A DNA stretch of 64,000 bases, taken from the NCBI GenBank assembly GCA_016283575.1, contig JAEEND010000022.1:124001-188000 (forward strand), in the 5' to 3' direction. The DNA comes from Lachnospiraceae bacterium. Lineage in GTDB: Bacteria; Bacillota; Clostridia; Lachnospirales; Lachnospiraceae. Shown in pieces: positions 51,591 through 60,527 of the stretch (positions are counted from its first letter, which is position 1; the number at the start of each line of letters is the position of its first letter). The notes beneath the pieces were generated by a model. It worked only from the letters and a program-made list of their open reading frames with translations. It was not told the DNA's origin and did not search any database. A program made the translations under genes and the position numbers.

Positions 51591-54347
51591 ATGCATATTA
51601 CACTGGAAAACGCAATTAACATAGCAAACCTCCTTAATTTCCGATCGATTATTTTTAAAATAGCCGATGGGCAGATTAAGGTTGTTTTTTATTCTGATTC
51701 AATTCCTCAAATGTTCGGATATGAACCCGATGATTTTGATAATACACTTCATACGGATTGTTCAAAACTTATCTCCCGCTACGATTATGAATATCTTTAT
51801 AAAGGCTTTTTTGAAATAGCTCATACAAAGAAAAGCTACAGCTATACCATTCAGGTTAAAAAGAAAAACGGTGGTTTATGCTTTTTAAGTGGAGTTGCTG
51901 CTTACTTTGCGGAAGAAAATGATGATCTTTATTATTATTCATCCATATATGACAGTTCTGAATCAAAGGATAAAAAGAAATCCGAATTGATTCAAAATGC
52001 CGAAAGATATCATAAGGCCATTGAATTTGCCAATATAGCCACATGGGACTATGACATCATAAATAAAAAGTTCTTATATGAAGATGATTTAAATAAATTC
52101 TTTGATTTTACATTTACCAATTTAAATATCCCTGAAGCGATCTTAAGTTCAAGGCTGATAGATAAAGATGATATTCCGGAATATCTTGAATCCTACCGAA
52201 AGCTCACTGCTGGATATAAGGAAGTTACAAGAGAAAACTGGTTCCATTTCCCCAACTCAAATACTCCTAAATATATCAGAGTTAAATATACCGTGGAATT
52301 TAACAAGGATAATATCCCTGTTGTCGCTCACGGAATGCTTATAGATCTTACTGAGCAAAAGAATGCTGAAATTGCCTTTAATTTAAGATCCGAAGCTCTG
52401 ATAAAAAATAATGTTGATAATATATGCATTAATCAGGCAAATCTTTCAAATAATACCATTAAGTCCGCTATGTCAAACTATGCGTATTTAAAGGATTTTA
52501 CCATTTGCGAATCCTTTGATGATCTGATTGCTCAGATCGTTGATAAGATTCCCGGACAGAATGATAAAATACATTTTATAAATACTTTTTCAAGAAACTC
52601 TCTCCTATCCACTTTTGATAAGAGTAATTACCAGGTAAATCTTGAGCACTCTTTATATATTAAAAAGGATTGCGAGATCTTTGTAAAAACAACCGCAAAT
52701 TTAATTAAAAATCCCATAAACGGCGATGTTGAATGCGTTCTTAATATTATTAATATTAATTATAACAAGACCATTGAAAACCTTGTAAATGGCACTGTTC
52801 AGCGTGAATATGACTATATCGCTCTTGTATATATCAAAACCAATATTTTCTTTATAATCGACCGCTATAATGTGGACTTAAATGAAGAAAACGAAGATTT
52901 CTTAGGATATTTTACAAATGAATTTAAACGAACAATCCAATCGGAAGACGAACTTGAATACCTGTTATCCGAATTCAACTATCCTAACCTCATAGAAAAG
53001 ATAAATACTTACGGAGAATATACCCTTCAATATAATACCAGCGATAATTACGAAAAGAATAAGCATAAAATACTTCGATTTGCCTTTTTAAATAATAAAC
53101 GTGATGTCATGACGGTTTCCTGTCATGATACAACCAAGCTCTTTAATGAAGAGCTTGAACAGAAAAGAAAGCTTTCAAATGCTTTGGTTGCCGCAGAAAA
53201 GGCAAATATCGCAAAATCCGAATTCTTATCTTTGGTAAGCCATGATATAAGAACTCCTTTAAACGGGATCATGGGAATGCTGGAACTTGCATCGGACCAG
53301 GATGATATTAATGTTATAAGGGGCTATCTTAATAAAGCAAAGACCTCCTCAAGTTATCTTTTAGGCCTCTTAAATGACGTTTTGGATATGTCCAAGATTG
53401 AATCCGGTAAAATCGAATTGAAGCCCGAAACTTATCCTTACAGCGAGTTCGAAGAATATTTAAGCGGAATAATTCAACCTCTCTGTGATAAAAAGAATTT
53501 ACATTTCAACTTTATTACGGATATCAAAAATAAAGCTATATATGTTGACAAGCTGAGATTTAATCAGATCATGTTCAATATTCTCTCAAACTCCTGCAAA
53601 TATACTAATCCCGGAGGAAATATTGAGCTTAAAATACGCAGTGATACCATCGATGAAAAGACCCTTATCGCTTATATAACGATTTCCGATAATGGTATAG
53701 GAATGTCTGATGAGTTTCAAAAGCATTTATTTGAATCATTCAGTCAGGAAAACCGCCCCGGTGTGGAAATAACAGAAGGTTCAGGTTTGGGACTTTCAAT
53801 TGCATATAATCTTGTAAAACTCATGGGTGGAGAAATTGCCGTAGAAAGTATTATCAATCAGGGAACGATATTCAAATTATCCTTTATACTTCCTTATAAA
53901 GAAATTACCGACGAACATCCCATCATTGATGAAGTAATAGATACCGAACCTATCAGAAAAGATTATTCCGGCAAGCGTTTCCTTCTTTGCGAAGATAATG
54001 AGATCAACCAGGAGATTGCTCTTCAGATACTTACAAATGTAGGAGCAAAGGTTGATATAGCAAATGACGGCCTTGAAGCCGTACAGATGTATAAAAAGGC
54101 AAAATCATATCATTATGATGCCATATTTATGGATATCAGAATGCCTAATATGGATGGCATGGCTGCTACTAAGGAGATCAGAAAATCCAAAAAGAAAGAC
54201 AGTAAGACAATTCCTGTTATTGCCATGACCGCCAATGCCATGAGTGAGGATCGCATGGAATGTATCGAAGCAGGCATGAATGCTTACATACCTAAACCTA
54301 TAAATATTCATCAGATGTATGCGCTCATGACAAGAATAATCAACTAG
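51591..54347 (+). CDS. Cytoplasmic PAS-containing hybrid histidine kinase/response regulator
   Basis: 918 residues, no transmembrane helix. Two PAS-like regions lie at about 20-130 and 140-275, then about 230 residues with another PAS-like fold. HisKA carries His551 in LSLVSHDIRTPLNGIMG; the HATPase domain shows NILSNSCKYTNPGG, DNGIGMS and GSGLGLSIAYNLV. The REC domain (about 795-915) has the acidic pair in LLCEDNEINQ and phospho-acceptor Asp848 in IFMDIRMPNMDG, and Lys in YIPKP. No HPt or DNA-binding output domain or partner gene is adjacent, so it is an orphan hybrid sensor with an intracellular signal. Confidence 0.85.
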   Translation: MHITLENAINIANLLNFRSIIFKIADGQIKVVFYSDSIPQMFGYEPDDFDNTLHTDCSKLISRYDYEYLYKGFFEIAHTKKSYSYTIQVKKKNGGLCFLSGVAAYFAEENDDLYYYSSIYDSSESKDKKKSELIQNAERYHKAIEFANIATWDYDIINKKFLYEDDLNKFFDFTFTNLNIPEAILSSRLIDKDDIPEYLESYRKLTAGYKEVTRENWFHFPNSNTPKYIRVKYTVEFNKDNIPVVAHGMLIDLTEQKNAEIAFNLRSEALIKNNVDNICINQANLSNNTIKSAMSNYAYLKDFTICESFDDLIAQIVDKIPGQNDKIHFINTFSRNSLLSTFDKSNYQVNLEHSLYIKKDCEIFVKTTANLIKNPINGDVECVLNIININYNKTIENLVNGTVQREYDYIALVYIKTNIFFIIDRYNVDLNEENEDFLGYFTNEFKRTIQSEDELEYLLSEFNYPNLIEKINTYGEYTLQYNTSDNYEKNKHKILRFAFLNNKRDVMTVSCHDTTKLFNEELEQKRKLSNALVAAEKANIAKSEFLSLVSHDIRTPLNGIMGMLELASDQDDINVIRGYLNKAKTSSSYLLGLLNDVLDMSKIESGKIELKPETYPYSEFEEYLSGIIQPLCDKKNLHFNFITDIKNKAIYVDKLRFNQIMFNILSNSCKYTNPGGNIELKIRSDTIDEKTLIAYITISDNGIGMSDEFQKHLFESFSQENRPGVEITEGSGLGLSIAYNLVKLMGGEIAVESIINQGTIFKLSFILPYKEITDEHPIIDEVIDTEPIRKDYSGKRFLLCEDNEINQEIALQILTNVGAKVDIANDGLEAVQMYKKAKSYHYDAIFMDIRMPNMDGMAATKEIRKSKKKDSKTIPVIAMTANAMSEDRMECIEAGMNAYIPKPINIHQMYALMTRIIN

Positions 54348-54359
54348 ATTAAATATGCA

Positions 54360-54743
54360 TCAATCTTCCGATGCTGTTTTTAAAAAACAGGGAACGACAA
54401 TATAGCTTCCTGCCTTAAGTGTTTCATCATCATCCAAATTATTGATATATTTTACTTCTTTAGTAAAATCCTTAAGACTGTAACCTTCTTTTCCGTACTC
54501 TTCGGAAAGGGAGGTTATTGTATCTCCGGCCTTGATCTCTACAGTCAGATAATATTTATATACTTTTTCGCTTTCTCCCGACGCATTGGCCTTAAGTGAG
54601 AAAAACAATAAGGACATTGTTATCATAAGAACCAGCATAATAAAAAGAACAAAAATATGTCTTCTTAACTCTCTGTTTCTTCTGATTCTGTTATTTAAGA
54701 TTCTTAATTCGCTTCTTTCGTTGTAATTAACAGCCTGTGCCAT
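54360..54743 (-). CDS. yneA: YneA-like SOS protein: short membrane protein with LysM domain
   Basis: 127 residues. A basic N-terminus (RILNNRIRRNRELRRH) precedes one transmembrane helix (about 32-52), followed by an extracytoplasmic LysM domain (about 66-120, TVEIKAGDTITSLSEEYG then KAGSYIVVPC). This is the build of YneA, the SOS division inhibitor divergent from lexA in Bacillus, and the gene has the same position here. AAGGAG lies 6 bases before ATG 54743. A division-inhibitor role is inferred from architecture, position and the LexA boxes. Confidence 0.82.
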   Translation of the reverse strand: MAQAVNYNERSELRILNNRIRRNRELRRHIFVLFIMLVLMITMSLLFFSLKANASGESEKVYKYYLTVEIKAGDTITSLSEEYGKEGYSLKDFTKEVKYINNLDDDETLKAGSYIVVPCFLKTASED

Positions 54744-54759
54744 GTCCGCTCCTTCTTGC

Positions 54760-54773
54760 AAAACGATTGTTTG
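54760..54773. promoter_or_regulatory. Candidate LexA box in the yneA leader (weak)
   Basis: AAAACGATTGTTTG: a dyad of the AAAC-N4-GTTT form against the Bacillus consensus CGAAC-N4-GTTCG. It lies in the transcribed leader of yneA. Confidence 0.4.
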
Positions 54774-54776
54774 CGT

Positions 54777-54790
54777 TAAACAGTTGTTCG
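54777..54790. promoter_or_regulatory. LexA box between yneA promoter and gene
   Basis: On the minus strand CGAACAACTGTTTA: GAAC-N4-GTTT, close to the Bacillus-type consensus CGAACRNRYGTTCG. Just downstream of the yneA -10. Confidence 0.6.
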
Positions 54791-54800
54791 ATACATTTAC

Positions 54801-54829
54801 AACATACTACACGAATAAATGTTTGTCAA
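54801..54829 (-). promoter_or_regulatory. Promoter of yneA (sigma-A, overlapped by a LexA box)
   Basis: On the minus strand TTGACA (complement at 54824-54829), 17-base spacer, TATGTT (complement at 54801-54806). The LexA box at 54812-54825 fills much of the spacer, the classical layout for repression. Confidence 0.75.
54812..54825. promoter_or_regulatory. LexA box within the yneA promoter
   Basis: CGAATAAATGTTTG, 12 of 14 positions of CGAACRNRYGTTCG, lying between the -35 and -10 of yneA and 37 bases upstream of the lexA -35. Confidence 0.75.
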
Positions 54830-54839
54830 CAAATATTCG

Positions 54840-54853
54840 CGAATTTTTGTTCG
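54840..54853. promoter_or_regulatory. LexA box upstream of the lexA promoter
   Basis: CGAATTTTTGTTCG, with a perfect GTTCG half site, ending 8 bases before the lexA -35. On the other strand CGAATATTTGTTG (54840-54828) makes an overlapping weaker box. Confidence 0.65.
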
Positions 54854-54861
54854 AAAAATGT

Positions 54862-54889
54862 TTGACATGGGAAACATATGTGCTATAAT
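54862..54889 (+). promoter_or_regulatory. Promoter of lexA
   Basis: Consensus TTGACA (54862-54867), 16-base spacer, TATAAT (54884-54889) with an extended TGC in front of the -10. Strong core promoter expected to be held down by LexA. Confidence 0.85.
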
Positions 54890-54924
54890 TAATCCAGAAC
54901 AAATAATCTATATGGAGGTATCAT

Positions 54925-55539
54925 ATGCCCGACGGAAAAATCACCCAGAAACAGCAACAGGTCCTGGATTTCATGAAAGCTTTCGTTAGAGAAAAGGGAT
55001 TTCCCCCTTCCGTAAGAGAGATCTGTGAAGGAGTTAATTTACGATCCACCTCTTCCGTTTTCATGCACATTGAAGGTCTTATAAAACACGGATACATTGC
55101 CAAGGATGACTTTAAATCCCGTGGCTATCGTTTCCTTGATGAAGAGGAAGCTTTTTATAACACAGCTGCCATTAATCTTCCCGTCGTAGGTCAGGTTGCC
55201 GCCGGAATGCCCATTCTTGCCGAACAGAACATTGACTCCTACTTCCCTGTCCCCCAGGACAGAGTTCCCGGAGGAAAAAGCTTTATTCTTAAAGTAAAGG
55301 GCGATTCCATGATAAACATCGGAATTATGAACGGTGACTGCATTCTCGTAAAAGAATGTAACACGGTTAACAACGGTGATGTTTGCGTTGCATTGATCGA
55401 TGATTCCGCTACTGTTAAAACTTTCTATAAAGAAAACGGACATATCAGACTTCAACCCGAAAATGATACCATGGATCCTATTATCGTTGATGATTGTGTT
55501 ATTATCGGTAAAGTTTTCGGTGTATACAGATTTTTCTGA
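54925..55539 (+). CDS. lexA: SOS repressor LexA
   Basis: 204 residues. The N-terminal winged helix (about 1-70) has SVREICEGVNLRSTSSVFMHIEGL as recognition region. The autocleavage site is Ala93-Gly94 (QVAAGMP), with catalytic Ser128 (GDSM) and Lys165 (ATVKTF). RecA filaments stimulate self-cleavage and so derepress SOS genes. It diverges from yneA, with several LexA boxes in the 181-base intergenic region, so it is autoregulated. GGAGG precedes the ATG. Confidence 0.96.
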   Translation: MPDGKITQKQQQVLDFMKAFVREKGFPPSVREICEGVNLRSTSSVFMHIEGLIKHGYIAKDDFKSRGYRFLDEEEAFYNTAAINLPVVGQVAAGMPILAEQNIDSYFPVPQDRVPGGKSFILKVKGDSMINIGIMNGDCILVKECNTVNNGDVCVALIDDSATVKTFYKENGHIRLQPENDTMDPIIVDDCVIIGKVFGVYRFF

Positions 55540-55582
55540 TCGCCCCCTTTTACAGGCTATTCAATTAGTACCTGTTATAAAC

Positions 55583-55611
55583 AAGACCCCGCTCATTACG
55601 AACGGGGTTTT
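55583..55611 (+). terminator. Rho-independent terminator of lexA
   Basis: CCCCG (55587-55591) and CGGGG (55603-55607), extended by A-T and G-T pairs at the base, followed by TTTTG. It lies 44 bases after the lexA stop. Confidence 0.75.
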
Positions 55612-55633
55612 GTAAATTCAAAAATATAAGATT

Positions 55634-55658
55634 AAAAAACCCGCTCACTTCGAGCGGG
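55634..55658 (-). terminator. Rho-independent terminator of the minus-strand rsfS operon
   Basis: On the minus strand CCCGCTC, loop GAAGT, GAGCGGG, followed by TTTTTTAATC. It lies 22 bases beyond the rsfS stop. Confidence 0.85.
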
Positions 55659-55680
55659 AGTTTAGATACAACAATACTAA

Positions 55681-56034
55681 TCAATCGTTATACTCTTCTG
55701 TCGGAGCATCCTTCCATATTCTTTCAAGATTATAAAAGTCTCGAGCATCTTTATCAAAAATATGAACAATGAAATCCTTATAATCCATTAATATCCAGGT
55801 ACCCTTATCATATCCTTCAAGATGAGAAGGATGAACGCCTTCCTTGGCTAAACTGTCAAATACCTCATCGGAGATAGCCTGAACCTGATTGATGTTATTT
55901 CCTGTAGCAAGTACAAAATAATCTGAAATGCTTGATAAGCCTTCAATATCAATTATCTTAATATCATAACCTTTCTTTTCGGAAATGGCTTTACAGGCAT
56001 TAATTACACGATCTTTAATATTTACTTCTGTCAT
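55681..56034 (-). CDS. rsfS: Ribosomal silencing factor RsfS
   Basis: 117 residues of the Iojap/RsfS family, which binds L14 and blocks subunit joining in slow growth. Conserved DYFVLATGNNINQVQAISDEV, HLEGYDKGTWILMDY and VHIFDKDARDFYNLERIW are present. AGAGG in the last codons of yqeK serves as its ribosome site. Last gene of the minus-strand unit. Confidence 0.95.
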   Translation of the reverse strand: MTEVNIKDRVINACKAISEKKGYDIKIIDIEGLSSISDYFVLATGNNINQVQAISDEVFDSLAKEGVHPSHLEGYDKGTWILMDYKDFIVHIFDKDARDFYNLERIWKDAPTEEYND

Positions 56035-56037
56035 TTG

Positions 56038-56625
56038 TTACCTCTTTTTGTAATATTCAAGAGTTTCAAAGGCTCTCTCATCAATATCCGCATTGATACT
56101 CTTTAAATAGTTTATAACATTAACCGATATCTCATAAACACAGGCATCGGGATCTTCAAATGCAAGCTTACGTAAATAAGCAAGGTTTGATGCCTGAGTA
56201 CGTCCCGGTTCAATATAATCCGCAATAAATATTATCTTTTCAAGAAGAGTCATGGAAGGCTTTCCCACAATATGATTAATAACTGCCGAAAGGACCTCTT
56301 CATCTTCTATTTTATATTTTTCTTTGGCGATGATGGCGCCCACTTTACCATGAAGCATAAAGGGATTTTTATGTTCATAATCAGTTATGGAAATATTCTT
56401 TTCCTCACAGATATTAATATAATTCTTATCGTCAAAATCCTTTAATTTGGCGCAATCATGAAGAATTCCGGCAAGAAATGCTTTGTTTAAATCGCATTCA
56501 TATTTCATTGCAAGGGAAACTGCCGTAAAGGCAACTCCCAGGGAATGAATATGCCGTGAATCCTTTTGAATTTTTTCTAAATCATCAATGATATATTTAT
56601 AATCGCCGTAGTAATTTGGAATCAT
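56038..56625 (-). CDS. yqeK: YqeK-type HD-domain phosphohydrolase
   Basis: 195 residues. HD-domain ligands: His in HSLGVAFTAVSLA (about 27), the HD pair in LAGILHDCAKLKD (about 52-53), and later His/Asp in FMLHGKVGA and VINHIVGKP. Firmicute YqeK hydrolyses Ap4A symmetrically to ADP. The nadD gene that normally lies between yhbY and yqeK is not present, the gap being only 8 bases. Confidence 0.92.
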   Translation of the reverse strand: MIPNYYGDYKYIIDDLEKIQKDSRHIHSLGVAFTAVSLAMKYECDLNKAFLAGILHDCAKLKDFDDKNYINICEEKNISITDYEHKNPFMLHGKVGAIIAKEKYKIEDEEVLSAVINHIVGKPSMTLLEKIIFIADYIEPGRTQASNLAYLRKLAFEDPDACVYEISVNVINYLKSINADIDERAFETLEYYKKR

Positions 56626-56633
56626 CCTGCACC

Positions 56634-56933
56634 TTAGTCCTTGGGAAGAATAATCTTAGGGTTATCTTTGTCTGCCTTATATAATACTATCTTTCTTCCG
56701 ATAACCTGAACAACTTCGGATCCGGTTCTTTCCGCAAGAACACCGGCCATATTCTTGGGTGTGTCCATGCAATTTTTTAAAACCGTGATCTTAATAAGTT
56801 CATGAGTATTAAAGCATTCTCTTACAGCATCCGTAATTTCGGGTGTAAGTGTGCTTTTACCGATCTGGAAAAAAGAATCTATATTCATGGCAAGGCTTTT
56901 TAAATAAGCACGCTGTCTGCTGTTTTTAATCAT
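56634..56933 (-). CDS. yhbY: CRM-domain ribosome assembly RNA-binding protein YhbY
   Basis: 99 residues, one CRS1/YhbY (CRM) domain: NSRQRAYLKSLA at the start, IGKSTLTPEIT, and GRKIVLYK at the end. It associates with pre-50S particles. It follows obg by 9 bases in the conserved obg-yhbY order. Confidence 0.94.
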   Translation of the reverse strand: MIKNSRQRAYLKSLAMNIDSFFQIGKSTLTPEITDAVRECFNTHELIKITVLKNCMDTPKNMAGVLAERTGSEVVQVIGRKIVLYKADKDNPKIILPKD

Positions 56934-56942
56934 AAAAAACTC

Positions 56943-58259
<1,317 letters not shown>

Positions 58260-58266
58260 TTAAGTT

Positions 58267-58300
58267 AAAAAAGGGTTTCGTATAATCGTACGAAACCCTT
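58267..58300 (-). terminator. Terminator between rpmA and obg
   Basis: A perfect 12-base-pair stem (AAGGGTTTCGTA at 58271-58282 with TACGAAACCCTT at 58289-58300), followed on the minus strand by a run of six T. It separates the rplU-prp-rpmA unit from obg. Confidence 0.85.
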
Positions 58301-58321
58301 GGCCATTAACAAAAGACAGAA

Positions 58322-58606
58322 TTACTTTTCAACAGGATATACAGAAGCCTGCTTTTTGTCTCTTCCTAATCTTTCAAAACGAACAACACCATCAACTAAA
58401 GCAAATAATGTGTCATCTCCGCCACGTCCAACGTTAACACCGGGATGAATCTTTGTGCCACGCTGTCTGTAAAGAATGTTACCTGCTTTAACGAACTGTC
58501 CGTCAGCTCTTTTCGCACCTAATCTCTTAGATTCGGAATCTCTACCGTTCTTGGTAGAACCAACTCCCTTTTTATGAGCGAAAAATTGAAGGTTCAATTT
58601 CATCAT
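58322..58606 (-). CDS. rpmA: 50S ribosomal protein L27 with cleavable N-terminal extension
   Basis: 94 residues. The core [26 protein letters not shown] is typical L27. The N-terminal [14 protein letters not shown] is the Firmicute extension that must be cut after Phe-Phe (LQFF/AHKKG) by the protease Prp, encoded just upstream. AGGAGG is 8 bases before the first ATG. The tail near the peptidyl transferase centre becomes functional only after the cut. Confidence 0.96.
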   Translation of the reverse strand: MMKLNLQFFAHKKGVGSTKNGRDSESKRLGAKRADGQFVKAGNILYRQRGTKIHPGVNVGRGGDDTLFALVDGVVRFERLGRDKKQASVYPVEK

Positions 58607-58608
58607 GG

Positions 58609-58935
58609 TTAATACCTCCTATTTGTCAATTTCAAATATTTTTTGTAACTCTTTTGGATTTCGGATAATCCAAGATGTAACGATGAAAGAAGAAGCTGTA
58701 CTTCACTGCTTTCATAGTTCTCTACACAAAAATCAATCAAACCGGTCTTTTCATCCGAATCAAGTTTAAAAACAGCATCCGTCAATCTTTCGATGGAATT
58801 AACTGTATTAATCGTTAAAACAGAAATGGATGAACATACAATATCCTCGCCTGCATCGGCATAGCCTGCATGACCGGAAGCTTTAAAGCCCTTATATAAA
58901 TTGTTTTCGTCCGTGTAGAATTCAATAGTTGTCAT
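58609..58935 (-). CDS. prp: Ribosomal processing cysteine protease Prp
   Basis: 108 residues. The catalytic His lies in [10 protein letters not shown] (about 20) and the Cys in EDIVCSSIS (about 34), the arrangement of Prp, which removes the L27 N-terminal extension. It sits between rplU and rpmA, as in other Firmicutes, with its 3' end supplying the rpmA ribosome-binding site. Confidence 0.94.
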   Translation of the reverse strand: MTTIEFYTDENNLYKGFKASGHAGYADAGEDIVCSSISVLTINTVNSIERLTDAVFKLDSDEKTGLIDFCVENYESSEVQLLLSSLHLGLSEIQKSYKKYLKLTNRRY

Positions 58936-58949
58936 ATCATACCAAATAA

Positions 58950-59255
58950 TTAGGCATTAATCTTTTCAATCTTAACCTGAGTGTATGCTTGTCTATGACC
59001 GTTCTTTTTGTGATATCCGCTCTTTCTCTTGTACTTGTAAACGATAACCTTCTTGCCTCTGCCCTGATCCATAACTGTAGCAGAAACTGTTGCGGATGCA
59101 ACGTCCTTACCAACCTTGATGGAATCATTGCTTACTGCGATTACGTTGTCGAAAGTAACTGTTGCGCCTGCTTCAGCGTCAAGCTTTTCAACACGGATAA
59201 CATCTCCTTCGGATACCTTATACTGTTTTCCTCCGGTAGCAATTATAGCGTACAT
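58950..59255 (-). CDS. rplU: 50S ribosomal protein L21
   Basis: 101 residues, full length. It begins [17 protein letters not shown] and ends with [17 protein letters not shown] and [14 protein letters not shown] lies 8 bases before the ATG. It heads the rplU-prp-rpmA unit, driven from the promoter at 59355-59383 through a leader of about 90 bases. Confidence 0.97.
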   Translation of the reverse strand: MYAIIATGGKQYKVSEGDVIRVEKLDAEAGATVTFDNVIAVSNDSIKVGKDVASATVSATVMDQGRGKKVIVYKYKRKSGYHKKNGHRQAYTQVKIEKINA

Positions 59256-59347
59256 AGTCTGTACCTCCTATCCTAAACCAATACTGGTTTTTACTCGCTA
59301 GCTTCGGTGGTGCAAAAGGGCACACTTCTACCTCACTATGCGGCATA
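59256..59347 (-). ncRNA. Structured leader of rplU (candidate L21 autoregulatory leader)
   Basis: The transcript from the rplU promoter has about 90 bases before the ATG. On the minus strand it can form GTGC...GCAC with a short loop (plus positions about 59310-59326) and AACCA/TGGTT around GTA (59277-59293). A leader here fits the known Firmicute L21 leader motif, but I cannot confirm a match to that family by eye. Confidence 0.4.
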
Positions 59348-59354
59348 CTCTAAC

Positions 59355-59383
59355 AGATTAGCATCAAAGTATTCAAATGTCAA
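59355..59383 (-). promoter_or_regulatory. Promoter of rplU-prp-rpmA
   Basis: On the minus strand TTGACA (complement 59378-59383), 17-base spacer, TAATCT (complement 59355-59360) with TGC before the -10. It lies just past the rng stop. Confidence 0.8.
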
Positions 59384-59390
59384 CATTTAT

Positions 59391-60527
59391 TTATAAGCCT
59401 GCATAGGTTTTTTCACGGGTTATTTCGCATAGCCCGAGTTTTGTAAATCCTATGCAATTTGTTTTAACTGAATCATCCCTGAATAGTTTTTTTAGTAAAG
59501 AAACCGTTTCTTTTTCTGATGAACTGTCCATATTGATAAAATCAACTATAATGATCCCCGACAGATTTCTTAAGGATAATTGACGCCTTATTTCGAAGCA
59601 CGCTTCGGTATTTGTTTTAATGATACTGTTCTTCGCAGCAGAACCTTTTCCGCTGTTAACATCAATAACCGTTAAGGCTTCGGTCTTATCGATTATAAGA
59701 AACCCGCCGTTTGATAAATTTACCTTTCTCGCAAATGCTTCATCATGAGCTTCCTTTAATTTATAGAGGACACTCAGATTTAACTTTTTATCATCATAGA
59801 AAGAAAGCTTATCTGAAATAAATGAATCCTTCTTTAAATAATCATATATATCTCTATCGTCCGTAACTATTTTATCGGGATTAAGATTTAAAAGCCTGTT
59901 ATATAAAGTTTTTCTGCCCTTATATAATCTTGAATACGGAGTCCTCTTATCACCATTCTTAAGTATATTTATAAGAATATCCGATAATGCATCAAATTCT
60001 TTTACTATCTCATCATCACTGCCGGTTTCACAGGCGGTCCTTAAAATACATGAAAGATCCTGAAGATTAAATTGAAGCTTTTCTAATTCTTCGATTCTTT
60101 CCTTACTGAGTTTAGATGAAAAAGTAAGCTTATTAACCTCATTATTTGAAAAAACCGAATTGATGACCGTAAATCTTCCCTTTAAAGTTAAATGCATTGA
60201 AAGGCGATACCCTTTATTTTTCTGGGGAAGACTCTTAACCTGGCAGAGTATCAGATCCCCTGGTACAAGTTTTTCTTTATTCTTACCAAAAGAAAATCTT
60301 TGATCCACATCTTCAAGTGAAAGAAAACCGGTATCTTCAGGAGAAATCTTTACGAAACATGCATTAATTGATTCTTTTACGGAGTCAACCACACCCACAA
60401 TAATATCATCAAGAAGGATCATATCATCAGGTTCTTCTTCGATATATTCAAAGGCTTTACCTTCAGAAAACCGAAACATTGTATTTACGCTATTAAATTT
60501 TGTATAAACAAGCGTATTCTCATGCAT
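59391..60527 (-). CDS. rng: Ribonuclease E/G family protein, short form
   Basis: 378 residues, shorter than E. coli RNase G (about 490). An S1 domain (about 35-115) precedes the RNase E/G core with both catalytic acidic motifs, TVIDVNSGK (about 290) and IIVDFINMD (about 333). The chain ends 40 residues later at TKLGLCEITREKTYAGL, without the CPxCxGxG zinc-link that holds RNase E dimers. It overlaps the DUF2344 gene by 8 bases, in the usual radical-SAM/DUF2344/rng cluster. Confidence 0.9.
   Translation of the reverse strand: MHENTLVYTKFNSVNTMFRFSEGKAFEYIEEEPDDMILLDDIIVGVVDSVKESINACFVKISPEDTGFLSLEDVDQRFSFGKNKEKLVPGDLILCQVKSLPQKNKGYRLSMHLTLKGRFTVINSVFSNNEVNKLTFSSKLSKERIEELEKLQFNLQDLSCILRTACETGSDDEIVKEFDALSDILINILKNGDKRTPYSRLYKGRKTLYNRLLNLNPDKIVTDDRDIYDYLKKDSFISDKLSFYDDKKLNLSVLYKLKEAHDEAFARKVNLSNGGFLIIDKTEALTVIDVNSGKGSAAKNSIIKTNTEACFEIRRQLSLRNLSGIIIVDFINMDSSSEKETVSLLKKLFRDDSVKTNCIGFTKLGLCEITREKTYAGL

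Noticed and set aside
54356-54390. Terminator between the hybrid kinase and yneA
   Set aside because: GCATC/GATGC with a T-run and the palindrome CTGTTTTT-A-AAAAACAG lie here, but the stems are short and within the yneA coding end; not convincing.
55039-55455. Minus-strand open frame of 138 residues inside lexA
   Set aside because: Shadow of lexA; the Ser/Lys catalytic codons of the plus strand are conserved.
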